From NCBI GenBank assembly GCA_016930955.1, contig JAFGFR010000054.1, positions 1-11,346 on the forward strand: 11,346 bases of DNA. Direction: 5' to 3'. Of this stretch, positions 1 through 7,714 are shown one piece after another. The notes under the pieces were generated by a model. The model was given only the letters and a program-made list of their open reading frames with translations, had not been told where the DNA came from and did not search any database. The DNA comes from Victivallales bacterium. GTDB lineage: Bacteria > Verrucomicrobiota > Lentisphaeria > Victivallales > JAADHT01. The number at the start of each line of letters is the position of its first letter. Position 1 is the stretch's first letter. Made by a program: the position numbers and the translations under genes.

Positions 1-1
1 A

Positions 2-1594
2 GTGAGCCAATTTCAAAACTCCCCGTGGCCGCGCGGCCTTCTTTTTTTTCTTCTGCTCTGGCTTCCTGTTGAGCTGATTGCCGGCAAGGGGACGATCAAT
101 TTTGTCGAGACGGACGTGAAGCTGGAGGCAGATGGGCGCGCCCTTGTCGGATACACGGTACAGTGGCAGGTCATACAGGGGGAACTTCACGGGTTCTTGT
201 TCATGGGCAACGACCGTCTGAAGGTCATGGGGTTCTCGTCCAAGTCATACGCGATTGACAGCTCGGGCAACAGATACCCTCTGAGTATCACTCGTGAAGG
301 CAGGGAAGGGCACGTGATCCTTCTGGCTGACGGAAAGGGGATAGACGACGGGACACTTACCTTCTTCTTTTATTTTGAGACTGATTTTGCCGGCGCGGAG
401 TATCTTGTCCCTACGCGCAGCTCGGACGGCAGGGATCTTTACGTGTTCAATTGGGCCCCGGTGCAGTGGGACGAGGCACCAAATCAGAAACACTATACCC
501 TCAGGATGCTCACGCCGATAACCGTCCCTCCAGGCAATGACCCGAGAAAGTATGTCATGGACAACTCGCTGATCCTGACAGAGAAATGGATGAACGATAA
601 CTACAAGATAGACTACCGTCGCGGCGACGGCGACAGGCTGGAGCTGCTTTTCCACAAAGACAATCCCGGCAACAGGTACCACTTCAGGCTCCAGTTCTAT
701 ATGCCCGCGCGCTACTTCGATCCCTCGATAGCGGCAAAGCGCAGCGAGAAGAGTTCCCGCGACTCCAGGATGATGCTGTGGGCATCGGCGATAATAGTAT
801 TCATCTTTGTCGGGGTGGTCGCGGGCAAACACCGCTCGATGGTGTCGGCCAGCAAGGGAATGGACGAGGCCAATTGGGGCAAGCTGGACTGGACACCGCC
901 GGTGATGGTATTGTCTGATTTCCAGAAACCCGGGAAGATTTGCAAGAATCTCACTCCCGTGGAGGCGGGGTTCTACATCGGGCTTCCGATAAAGAGGATT
1001 TTCGCCGGCATGCTAGAATCTCTTGTCACCGAGGGCTTTTTGACTGTCAAATCCAGAACACCCCTGCGCGTCAACGTCGAGAAGATTGCTTCCCTCATCA
1101 CCCTCGACAGCTACGAGAGGATGCTTTTCGAGGCGTTTGCCGATGACGGCAAGCTGTCGCAGGAGGAACTCGAGAGCCTGATGAACACTATCGTGGGGAA
1201 GATACAGGAAAAGGCATGGGATGCCGACGTGGAGGCCACCATGAAATACTACCAGGATCAAATGGAGGCATGGGTCGATGAGAATCTCGATGATGAGGCT
1301 CGGGAAAGAAGACAGGCTGCCGACGACGAGGACTGGTACTTCTGGTATCATAACTCTCATCCGGGGTTCCGGCAACGGTTCTACTTCGACCGCGATCCGT
1401 ACCTTTATGCCACAGAAATCCCTGTCGAGACAAACCATCTGCTCCAAGGCAGCTTCGCCTTCGACAAGGCCATGGACATGAACGTATGCCACGATGCCTG
1501 CCATTCGGCCTGCCACTCGGCCTGTCATTCAGCGTGCCACTCCGCCTGCCATTCGGCTTGTCATTCAGCGTGTGTCAGTGGAGGTTCGAGATGA
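2..1594 (+). CDS. DUF2207-like membrane protein with C-terminal Cys-His-Ser-Ala repeat tail
   Basis: Membrane protein of about 530 aa and probable substrate of the radical SAM enzyme encoded next. Residues about 11-27 form a hydrophobic signal-like segment (Arg11, then a Leu/Phe-rich stretch ending near Ala27). Residues 30-250 resemble the exported N-terminal domain of DUF2207 proteins (an 'DGRALVGYTVQW'-type opening). A transmembrane helix lies at 257-277. The stretch at 317-350 ('LTPVEAG...LVTEGFLTV') resembles the helix-turn-helix-like cytoplasmic part of DUF2207. An acidic, aromatic-rich segment leads to the tail at 496-524: one CHDA, six CHSA and a final Cys, then VSGGSR. With the N-domain outside, the tail should be cytoplasmic, where a SAM enzyme could reach it (inference). 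The GTG at position 2 is the only start visible; a start just upstream of the window is possible, but the signal segment shows that little is missing. The family call rests on recognised pattern only. Confidence 0.8.
   Translation: MSQFQNSPWPRGLLFFLLLWLPVELIAGKGTINFVETDVKLEADGRALVGYTVQWQVIQGELHGFLFMGNDRLKVMGFSSKSYAIDSSGNRYPLSITREGREGHVILLADGKGIDDGTLTFFFYFETDFAGAEYLVPTRSSDGRDLYVFNWAPVQWDEAPNQKHYTLRMLTPITVPPGNDPRKYVMDNSLILTEKWMNDNYKIDYRRGDGDRLELLFHKDNPGNRYHFRLQFYMPARYFDPSIAAKRSEKSSRDSRMMLWASAIIVFIFVGVVAGKHRSMVSASKGMDEANWGKLDWTPPVMVLSDFQKPGKICKNLTPVEAGFYIGLPIKRIFAGMLESLVTEGFLTVKSRTPLRVNVEKIASLITLDSYERMLFEAFADDGKLSQEELESLMNTIVGKIQEKAWDADVEATMKYYQDQMEAWVDENLDDEARERRQAADDEDWYFWYHNSHPGFRQRFYFDRDPYLYATEIPVETNHLLQGSFAFDKAMDMNVCHDACHSACHSACHSACHSACHSACHSACVSGGSR
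1487..1573 (+). repeat. Coding 12-nt tandem repeat (CHDA + six CHSA + C)
   Basis: Seven 12-nt units encode Cys-His-(Asp/Ser)-Ala, closed by one Cys codon, giving 8 Cys and 7 His in 29 residues. Units start at 1487 (CHDA), 1499, 1511, 1523, 1535, 1547 and 1559. Synonymous codons vary for every residue (TGC/TGT, CAC/CAT, TCG/TCA/TCC, GCC/GCG/GCT), so the protein pattern is kept while the DNA drifts. Units 1-3 of the CHSA set (1499-1534) and units 4-6 (1535-1570) match at 32 of 36 positions, with units 3 and 6 identical. This suggests that the array grew by duplication of a three-unit block. Confidence 0.97.
1580..1584 (+). promoter_or_regulatory. Shine-Dalgarno GGAGG setting the radical SAM start
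   Basis: GGAGG lies 6 nt before the ATG at 1591, inside the last codons of the repeat protein (it encodes part of its SGG tail). The reading frame of the radical SAM gene is open back to 1486, straight through the repeat array, so a longest-ORF call would add 35 spurious residues. The ribosome site and the ATGA stop/start overlap at 1591-1594 fix the true start and imply translational coupling. Confidence 0.85.
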
Positions 1595-2985
1595 ACCGGC
1601 ATGGTGAAATTTCCAAACGTGCTTTTCCTGCCACAACTGACCCCGCGTGCCCCGCCTGCCCCGGGGATTTCTCCTGGGTTGACGAATATATATCACGGGT
1701 GAGTGAGTACATATTCGTCAGGGAGGAGGACTGCCTTCTGATCAAACGCCCGAACAATGTGGTCAAGCTCAATCCTTCCGCAACGGCGATACTGAAGTTT
1801 CTTCTGAATGGCGGGAAAATCGCTTCGGTAGAGAAATCGCTCGACGGCGATGCAAATAAGCTGCGCGAGCTGCTTTGCTTTTTTCATACGCTCAAGCTGC
1901 ATCTCGAGAACAAGCTTGGCAACCCTGCCGCCAGTCCGGCGGTTAGGATGGAGAGGTTCGACATGAACTTCTCGAGCTTCCCCGTGCTCTCGGAAGTCGC
2001 CATCACCTACAGATGCAATCTGAAATGCCGCTTCTGCTATGCCGGGTGCAACACTTTGCAGACTGCTTGCCGCCAAAATGAGATGAGCACTGCGGAGGTC
2101 AAAAAGGTGCTGCATATCCTCTTCCATGATGCAAAGGTTCCCTCGGTCAGCTTCACCGGTGGCGAGCCGCTTCTCCGGGAAGACCTCACGAAACTCATAA
2201 AATACGCATCAGGTCTGGGCATGCGCGTGAACCTCATATCAAACGGTACTCTCGCGACCCCGTCCATTGTCCGTGAGATGGCATCCTCGGGGCTTGCCTC
2301 CGCGCAGATCAGCATCGAGGCTTGCTCGTCAAAAAAACACGATGCAATAACAGGCCGCCCAGGCTCCTTCGAGAAAACCATCTCCGCTTTCCAGATGTTC
2401 AGGGAGGCCGGGGTGCTCGTGCATCCGAACACAACGCTCTGCCGGGCAAACTTAGACGAATGCACAAACTTCCCAAAGTTCGTCAAGAACACCCTCGGAT
2501 GCGACAGATTCAGCATGAATCTTGTCATCCCCGCCGGGACGGCGGTCGCGAATTTCGCGGAGACATGGGTCAGTTACTCCGAGATCGAAAGGCATATCCA
2601 GAAAATTATCGAGGAAAGCCGCAGGCATGACATCGAGTTCATGTGGTACTCGCCGTTGCCGATGTGCATCTACAACACTGTCGCACATGGCCTGGGCAAC
2701 AAGGGCTGCGGCGCCTGCGACGGGCTGATATCCGTCGCCCCTGGAGGGGATGTGCTGCCATGCTCCTCCTTCGACACCCCGGTGGGCAATCTTCTGAAAC
2801 AGAGCTTCCGTGAGGTTTGGGACTCACCCGATGCAAAAATGCACAGGGCAAAAGGACTGGCCATGAAAGAATGCAAGAGCTGCGAGAACTTCCATATCTG
2901 CAACGGGGCATGCCCCTTGTACTGGCGACATGCCGGCTACGGCGAGCTGGAGGCGGTGTTCAAGAAAAACGGCACGGAGTCGTAA
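1591..2985 (+). CDS. Radical SAM/SPASM peptide maturase with N-terminal PqqD-like domain
   Basis: A 464-aa cytoplasmic radical SAM enzyme, probably installing a modification (for example a thioether or other Cys-linked crosslink) in the repeat tail of the preceding protein; the chemistry is inferred. Residues about 40-110 look like a PqqD/RRE peptide-recognition domain ('LLIKRPNNVVKLNPSATAIL'). The core has the iron-sulfur CxxxCxxC motif at Cys142, Cys146 and Cys149, and the SAM-contacting GGEP at 190-193. The C-terminal SPASM domain shows C376-X9-G-X4-C391 and C428-X2-C431-X5-C437-X3-C441, matching the seven-Cys pattern of anSME-type maturases except that no Cys follows 441; Cys373 is an extra candidate ligand. 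An additional CPAC occurs at 20-23. The start at 1591 overlaps the upstream stop (ATGA) behind GGAGG. The next gene begins directly after its stop. The enzyme class is certain; the substrate assignment rests on adjacency and the Cys-rich tail. Confidence 0.93.
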   Translation: MNRHGEISKRAFPATTDPACPACPGDFSWVDEYISRVSEYIFVREEDCLLIKRPNNVVKLNPSATAILKFLLNGGKIASVEKSLDGDANKLRELLCFFHTLKLHLENKLGNPAASPAVRMERFDMNFSSFPVLSEVAITYRCNLKCRFCYAGCNTLQTACRQNEMSTAEVKKVLHILFHDAKVPSVSFTGGEPLLREDLTKLIKYASGLGMRVNLISNGTLATPSIVREMASSGLASAQISIEACSSKKHDAITGRPGSFEKTISAFQMFREAGVLVHPNTTLCRANLDECTNFPKFVKNTLGCDRFSMNLVIPAGTAVANFAETWVSYSEIERHIQKIIEESRRHDIEFMWYSPLPMCIYNTVAHGLGNKGCGACDGLISVAPGGDVLPCSSFDTPVGNLLKQSFREVWDSPDAKMHRAKGLAMKECKSCENFHICNGACPLYWRHAGYGELEAVFKKNGTES

Positions 2986-3993
2986 ATGAAACTTTTCCTT
3001 TCAAGCGAAGAGCGGGGAGTCGTGTCCTTCAAGTTCATGAGAAACATGCGCTACGGGAAAAGGATTCTGCTGTCGGCTGCGCTGATAGCCTCCGGGTTCG
3101 CCATACAGATTCTTTTGCCGTCGCTCTTTATTTTCGGCTGCGCGGTGCTGCTCTGCGGGAACCTGCTTCTTCTCGTCAACGGCTACGACAACCGTGTCCA
3201 GTTCGGCAAGTACAATGCGGACAGCAAATGGGAGAAGGTGGACAAGGCCAAGTTCATGGAGCTGCGCGAGATGCAGAATAAGATGAATGAATGGGACAGG
3301 TCGCCGACAGACTCGAGCAACCCGCTTGGATGTTTATGCATGCTTATCGTGATGGGGACGTGCGCTGTGATGATATTCTTCAGCTCCATGGGCGAGCCGC
3401 TTTTCATCGCCGGGGTGAATATCGCCATACTCCTGCTCCCGCACTGGATCACAGGGCTCAAACTCATGACCATGGTGCTCGACCATAACCTGGAGGCCAA
3501 AATCAACGTGATCAGCAAAGTCATCGAGGATGCCGAGGCAAAACTTGCCGACCACAAGATCGAGTACTATATGCTGCTCACCGGGAAGGATGTCAAAATA
3601 CCGAAGGATGTCAAGTTCAGGGTCGCCATAAAGGATGCCCATCCCGACTTTATCGGCCTCTACGGGCAGGTTGTCCTCAACGATGTCCAAGGCAAGAAAT
3701 ATCCCTACTTCTACACCGTTTTGGTGGCGAAGGCGGGCTATGGCCTGGATATCAAAGTCAAGACTGCCCCCGACGCCAAAGATGAAAAATTCTTCGGCGC
3801 GTTGCTGGGCAAAGTCAGGGGAACCACTAAAATCAACAAAAGACGCACTATGCAGAAGGATGTCGAGGTGCTAGTGATCAGGCAGCACACCACCGAGAAA
3901 TCCGGCTACTATACTTCCCGCAAGGCAGTCCTCGACATATTCCTCGCCGGGCTGAAGTCCGCCGAGATCAATGCCGTCATGAAGAAAAGCTAA
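2986..3993 (+). CDS. Unrecognised four-helix membrane protein of the radical SAM operon
   Basis: I do not recognise this 335-aa protein. It has two hydrophobic hairpins, helices at about 27-43 and 44-65, then 113-133 and 138-157, separated by a charged loop (66-112). A mostly soluble domain of about 170 residues follows (165-335), rich in Lys and beta-strand-like segments ('KFRVAIKDAHPDF', 'KYPYFYTVLVAKAGYG') and probably cytoplasmic. It has few Cys and no repeat tail, so it is not another modified substrate. The ATG follows the TAA of the radical SAM gene with no gap, and GGAG at 2976-2979 lies 6 nt upstream, so translation is almost certainly coupled. By position it may be a partner, scaffold or transporter-like component for the modified membrane protein. 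No enzyme motif is visible. Confidence 0.85.
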   Translation: MKLFLSSEERGVVSFKFMRNMRYGKRILLSAALIASGFAIQILLPSLFIFGCAVLLCGNLLLLVNGYDNRVQFGKYNADSKWEKVDKAKFMELREMQNKMNEWDRSPTDSSNPLGCLCMLIVMGTCAVMIFFSSMGEPLFIAGVNIAILLLPHWITGLKLMTMVLDHNLEAKINVISKVIEDAEAKLADHKIEYYMLLTGKDVKIPKDVKFRVAIKDAHPDFIGLYGQVVLNDVQGKKYPYFYTVLVAKAGYGLDIKVKTAPDAKDEKFFGALLGKVRGTTKINKRRTMQKDVEVLVIRQHTTEKSGYYTSRKAVLDIFLAGLKSAEINAVMKKS

Positions 3994-4120
3994 GACTTCT
4001 CGATCTCGGGCTAGTGAAAATCGTGTTTTTGCGTTGCCAAATCTCTCCAAAACTTCCAGGAGGTAAGTATATCTGCAATTGGTGCCACTTCAATTTCCTC
4101 GGGGCAAGGATATCTGAAAT

Positions 4121-4142
4121 TGGCTCGGAGAACCGAGAGCCA
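4121..4142. terminator. Possible hairpin between convergent genes (weak)
   Basis: An imperfect inverted repeat (TGGCTC...GAGCCA with an inner GG/CC, loop AGAA and a 2-nt bulge) lies in the 180-nt gap between the radical SAM operon (+) and the aldolase gene (-). It is placed where a bidirectional terminator would be expected, but there is no clear T-run on either side; the minus strand reads AATTTC after it. The same gap holds an imperfect 15-nt direct repeat (4068-4082 and 4109-4123, 13 of 15 identical). Confidence 0.25.
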
Positions 4143-4173
4143 GTTGAAGCCGGAAGAAATTCTGGAGCTTTGC

Positions 4174-5160
4174 TCAGCAGCCGGATTTTTTGCCGGCCAT
4201 ATCCTCCACGCACTCGGGAGTGGTGAGCTGCCTGTAGAAGTCCGCGCAATTGTCCCTTTGCGGGGAGCTGCGCAAGGCTATGGCCACCCTCGGGTGCTCA
4301 TTCAACATGCCGGTGATCATGTAGGGCAGTATATAACCCCACTCGATCTGCTTGGCCAGGTCGTTGAAGGTGCCCTGTATCACCTGGAATATAGGCTCTA
4401 TATTGAACTTGGGGTTTTTCATTGCGCTGAGCAGCAGCTCGAGCGGGCAGTTTCCGGCACCACGGCCGATGCCAGTTATAGTGGCATCGCAGAAAAGGGC
4501 CCCGGCCTTCAGGGCGACGAGGGTGTTCGCAAAGCCAAGCTGCAAGTTGTTATGCCCGTGGAAACCGACTTTTTTCTTGTTCAAATTACTTTTGAAGAGC
4601 TCGACGAGATGGACGACATTGTCCTCGTAGAGCGAGCCGAAGCTGTCAACCACCGTGACAGCTTTGACATCAGTCTCCTCATCTATGAGTTTCAGCCCCT
4701 TGGCAAGGTCGAAGTCGTTCACGGTTGAGATTGCCATGATGTTGATGAACGCCTCGTAACCTTTCTCGGATATTAAATTGGCGAGCGCGACGGCCTTCTC
4801 GATGTCCTTCAGATAGGTCGCCACCCTGACGAAGCACAGAGGCGACTCGTCCGCAGGGAGAAAATCCTCCGGCTCGACACGCCCTATGTCCACCATCACG
4901 CCAAGCTTCGTGTTCAACGTCGTCTCGCCTATTATCTCCCTGACCTTGTCGTCTTTGGAGAAGCGCCACGGCCCGTACTCCTCGGGGGGGAACATCTTCT
5001 CCGATGCCCTGTAGCCAATCTCCATGTAGTCTATGCCGCTGGAGTTGACCGCCTTGAATACATTCCGCACGACCTCGTCTGAAAAATACCATTTGTTTAT
5101 CAGACCGCCGTCCCTGACGCTGCAGTCAACCACCAAAACCTCTTCTTTGCCCATCTTCAT
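4174..5160 (-). CDS. DRE-TIM metallolyase / HMGL-like aldolase
   Basis: A 328-aa TIM-barrel enzyme of the HMG-CoA lyase, isopropylmalate synthase and 4-hydroxy-2-oxovalerate aldolase superfamily, which makes or breaks C-C bonds next to a 2-oxo acid with a divalent metal. The diagnostic N-terminal motif reads DCSVRDGG (12-19), with Arg16-Asp17 as the catalytic/metal pair. HGHNN at 201-205 supplies the metal-binding His201 and His203, and GIGRGAGN lies at 230-237. It closely resembles the 'aldolase catalytic domain' proteins often found near polysaccharide genes; the true substrate is unknown. The length fits a single barrel without the acetaldehyde-dehydrogenase partner region. I chose the ATG at 5160 because GAGG sits 6 nt upstream (5167-5170). 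In-frame starts at 5190 and 5205 are possible but poorly spaced; the 10-nt TACTTTGAGG is repeated before the first two ATGs. It lies 148 nt downstream of bamA on the same strand. Confidence 0.87.
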   Translation of the reverse strand: MKMGKEEVLVVDCSVRDGGLINKWYFSDEVVRNVFKAVNSSGIDYMEIGYRASEKMFPPEEYGPWRFSKDDKVREIIGETTLNTKLGVMVDIGRVEPEDFLPADESPLCFVRVATYLKDIEKAVALANLISEKGYEAFINIMAISTVNDFDLAKGLKLIDEETDVKAVTVVDSFGSLYEDNVVHLVELFKSNLNKKKVGFHGHNNLQLGFANTLVALKAGALFCDATITGIGRGAGNCPLELLLSAMKNPKFNIEPIFQVIQGTFNDLAKQIEWGYILPYMITGMLNEHPRVAIALRSSPQRDNCADFYRQLTTPECVEDMAGKKSGC

Positions 5161-5308
5161 TTCTTTCCTCAAAGTAGTTTTAACACGCATGGCCTCAAAG
5201 TACACCTATCTCATCGAAAAGAAAGACCTGATGTATATTTTTTTGAAGTTGACACAATTGAAATGCCCCCCTGCCAATCTGAAACGGCCATGGCGAAGAG
5301 TCTCGAAA

Positions 5309-7648
5309 TTACCAGGCGAAGCCCATGTTGAAGCTGAATCTGAGCTTGTTGGAGACGCGTTCTTGGTTGTTGAGGATTGGATATGCCATATCGAGGGCGA
5401 TTGGGGACGGGAAATGAGGCAGTTTGAGCCTCAAGCCATAACCTACACCGATGTTGAAGTTGTTGCCCCAGTTGGTTGCCCACTGATCCTCCCAGACTCC
5501 GCCGAAGTCCATGAACACCGCACCACGGATGAACTCGTAGATAGGGTGTGTAAGTTCCACGTTGCCGAGAAACATCGTCTGGCCGCCATAGAACTGCCCG
5601 TTTTCGTCGACAGGGGAGACCTCCCTGAACGGGAAGCCCCTAAGAGTGTCGCCGCCGCCAAGGAAATACCGCTCATACAAGGGTGCCATACCGCTCTCGC
5701 TCTTGCCTGCGATCCTGCCTACCACCCCGTACTTCAAGCCCGTGTGCAACACAAACATATCCTCGAAGAACGGGAAGTAGTTGCTTGCCTTGAACTCAAG
5801 GCGGTAATAGGTCTTGGAGGCCGCGTTGAGCTCGCCCAGGACGCTGAGCAGATACCCGGACTTCGGATCCTCGAGGCTGTCGCGTGTGTCGCGACTGAGC
5901 AGTATTGAGGTCTTGCTCATGAAGTCGGTGCTGTCCTCGCCCTCGAAGTACTTTGATGTCAGCTTGTCGCTCATGTGGTAGATGTTCACAGCCTCGAGAC
6001 GGTGGCCAATCTCGATGCTGGTGAAATCATCAAAAAATCTCTTTGTCAGAGAAATGTATCCGCCGCCGTGCTGCTCGCGCCACTTGTCGTAGAAACGGTG
6101 GCGATAGTAAGCCTCTGTCTTCAGGCGCAAAGGCATGTCGAACAGCCATGGCTCAATGAAAACCAACTCGGCCTGCTGTCTTTCAGTGCCAAGCTCGGCG
6201 ACGATGTTCAGTCTCTGACCGCCGCCGGCAAAATAGTTAGTCGGATTGAAAAGGTCGAAGTTGGACTGGGAGAAACTTATCGACCCCATCACCCCGTCCT
6301 CGGATGACAGACCCGCGCCTATGGTCAGCCTTGCAGTACGCTGCTCCTCAACCTTGATGTTTATATCCTTCTCACCGGGACGCACTGTGTCCTGGGACAC
6401 TATCGTGACAGTCTCAAAATAGCCAAGGCCCATCAATCTGGCCTTGGTGGCCTCGAGGAGTGCGTTATCAACCGGATCCCCCGGCTGGATTGGAAGCTCA
6501 CGCCGGATAACCTTGTCCTTGGTTATACGGTTGCCGGAAATGTTTATGTCATGTATCATGTACGACCTCCCCTCGGTCATCCTGTACACCACATCAACCC
6601 TCTTGGTCGCGAAATCCGCATTCCTCTCGGCATTGCAATTGAAGTCGGCATAACCCAGAGGGAAGTACTGCATCTCGAGTGCCTTGATGTCTCTCATCTC
6701 GTTGCGCAGGTCAAAAACCTGTCCCTCCCGAAGCTCCAGCATAGGCAGAAGATCGCCTTCATGGAAGCGCTCGTTGCCGGCGATGGAAACCTTGCCCACG
6801 GTATACGGCTCGCCCTCCTCCATATGGAAAGTCACATTCACATACTCAGGGTTGCTTTCCAAGGGGACAGCATCAACGCTTGTGACTGCAAAATCCAGGT
6901 ACCCGTACTCCCAGTAACGGTTGCGGATGCGTATCTTGTCCGCCTCAATCACATCGGTGTCATACAAGCCCACATTGAACAGCCAGCTCAACACCGAATA
7001 TTTGGTCTCGATGATCTTGTGCAACGTCAGTCCGTAGAAAAGCTCATTTCCAGTGAAACTAACTGAATTAACCTTCAGCCGCAGGTTCTCGGTGATGTTG
7101 ATGATCACGTCCACCCTGCCTCCCCCGACATCCTCCACCTTGGGTGTTACCACCACCTCAAGATAGCCCTTGTCGCTATAGAACTCGCGGATGTTGTTCA
7201 GGGTGTCCTGGAGCTTCTTGTCGTTCAGGGGGAAGCCCTTTTCAAGTGTGATCTTGTCAAGAAGCTTTGTTTCGGGGTACTTCTGGTTGCCCACAAGCAT
7301 TATATCTCTCACCGGCGGTCGTGACCGAGTCTTGAACACCACGTCCACCCTTCCGTCGGCCGTGCGCTCGGTGTCCGCCGAGACATCAAGAAAATAACCG
7401 CTCTCAAAAAGACGCTTCACATCCTCGTCGAGAACCTTGCGGTCAAATGCCGAGTCCGAACGGGTCTGGATGTGGTACTTGAGCATCTGCTCCGAGTATT
7501 CGAAACCCTTCTGCTCGAAAACCATTCGCCGTACATTCTGGGCATGCATAAGCACAGGGAAAACCAGCAGCAAACACGTTGCCATGCCGCCGACAATCCG
7601 ATATTTATTCCCAAAACGAGAACCGAGAAACGTAAACATATCAATCAC
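5309..7648 (-). CDS. bamA: Outer-membrane protein assembly factor BamA
   Basis: Omp85-family beta-barrel protein of 779 aa that folds and inserts outer-membrane proteins. A signal peptide ends near Ala36 ('LLLVFPVLMHA'). Five POTRA domains follow at about 39-111, 112-192, 193-283, 284-363 and 364-437, most opening with a GN-containing strand ('IMLVGNQKYP', 'VSFTGNELF', 'VSIAGNERF', 'INISGNRIT'). The 16-stranded barrel spans 438-779. The conserved loop-6 motif is GGGDTLRGF (LRGF at 669-672, usual form VRGF). The C-terminal strand ends RFSFNMGFAW, a beta-signal with terminal Trp instead of the commoner Phe. The GTG at 7648 has GAGGG 12 nt upstream (7661-7665); an ATG at 7639, lacking a good ribosome site, is the alternative and would remove three residues. 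It has its own promoter (7715-7742). The frequent neighbours skp/ompH and lpxD are absent. Confidence 0.97.
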   Translation of the reverse strand: MIDMFTFLGSRFGNKYRIVGGMATCLLLVFPVLMHAQNVRRMVFEQKGFEYSEQMLKYHIQTRSDSAFDRKVLDEDVKRLFESGYFLDVSADTERTADGRVDVVFKTRSRPPVRDIMLVGNQKYPETKLLDKITLEKGFPLNDKKLQDTLNNIREFYSDKGYLEVVVTPKVEDVGGGRVDVIINITENLRLKVNSVSFTGNELFYGLTLHKIIETKYSVLSWLFNVGLYDTDVIEADKIRIRNRYWEYGYLDFAVTSVDAVPLESNPEYVNVTFHMEEGEPYTVGKVSIAGNERFHEGDLLPMLELREGQVFDLRNEMRDIKALEMQYFPLGYADFNCNAERNADFATKRVDVVYRMTEGRSYMIHDINISGNRITKDKVIRRELPIQPGDPVDNALLEATKARLMGLGYFETVTIVSQDTVRPGEKDINIKVEEQRTARLTIGAGLSSEDGVMGSISFSQSNFDLFNPTNYFAGGGQRLNIVAELGTERQQAELVFIEPWLFDMPLRLKTEAYYRHRFYDKWREQHGGGYISLTKRFFDDFTSIEIGHRLEAVNIYHMSDKLTSKYFEGEDSTDFMSKTSILLSRDTRDSLEDPKSGYLLSVLGELNAASKTYYRLEFKASNYFPFFEDMFVLHTGLKYGVVGRIAGKSESGMAPLYERYFLGGGDTLRGFPFREVSPVDENGQFYGGQTMFLGNVELTHPIYEFIRGAVFMDFGGVWEDQWATNWGNNFNIGVGYGLRLKLPHFPSPIALDMAYPILNNQERVSNKLRFSFNMGFAW

Positions 7649-7714
7649 TCATGGTGAAAACCCTCAGCATCATACCGCAGGCCACCAAATAACCCACGGC
7701 AGAATAAAGTCGGC

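Noticed and set aside
1486..1590. N-terminal extension of the radical SAM protein in a second frame across the repeat array
   Set aside because: It is a frame shadow of the CHSA repeat (giving Leu/Pro/Phe-rich text). The ATG at 1591 with GGAGG and the ATGA overlap is the convincing start.
4179..4196. GCCGG...CCGGC palindrome at the 3' end of the aldolase gene
   Set aside because: It is within the coding sequence, the T-run is in the loop rather than after the stem, and nothing suggests termination.
4014..4226. Small + strand ORF between the radical SAM operon and the aldolase gene, with a CxxC and an internal AGGAGG
   Set aside because: The GTG start has no ribosome site, the AGGAGG at 4059-4064 is not followed by a start codon at useful distance, and the 3' part runs antisense through the aldolase gene.
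5248..5253. Perfect TTGACA on the + strand as a promoter
   Set aside because: There is no -10 at 16-18 nt and no + strand gene downstream.
5033..5908. Long + strand ORF of 291 codons opposite aldolase and bamA
   Set aside because: It is antisense to two well-supported genes and shows no recognisable domain; it is a product of codon bias on the opposite strand.
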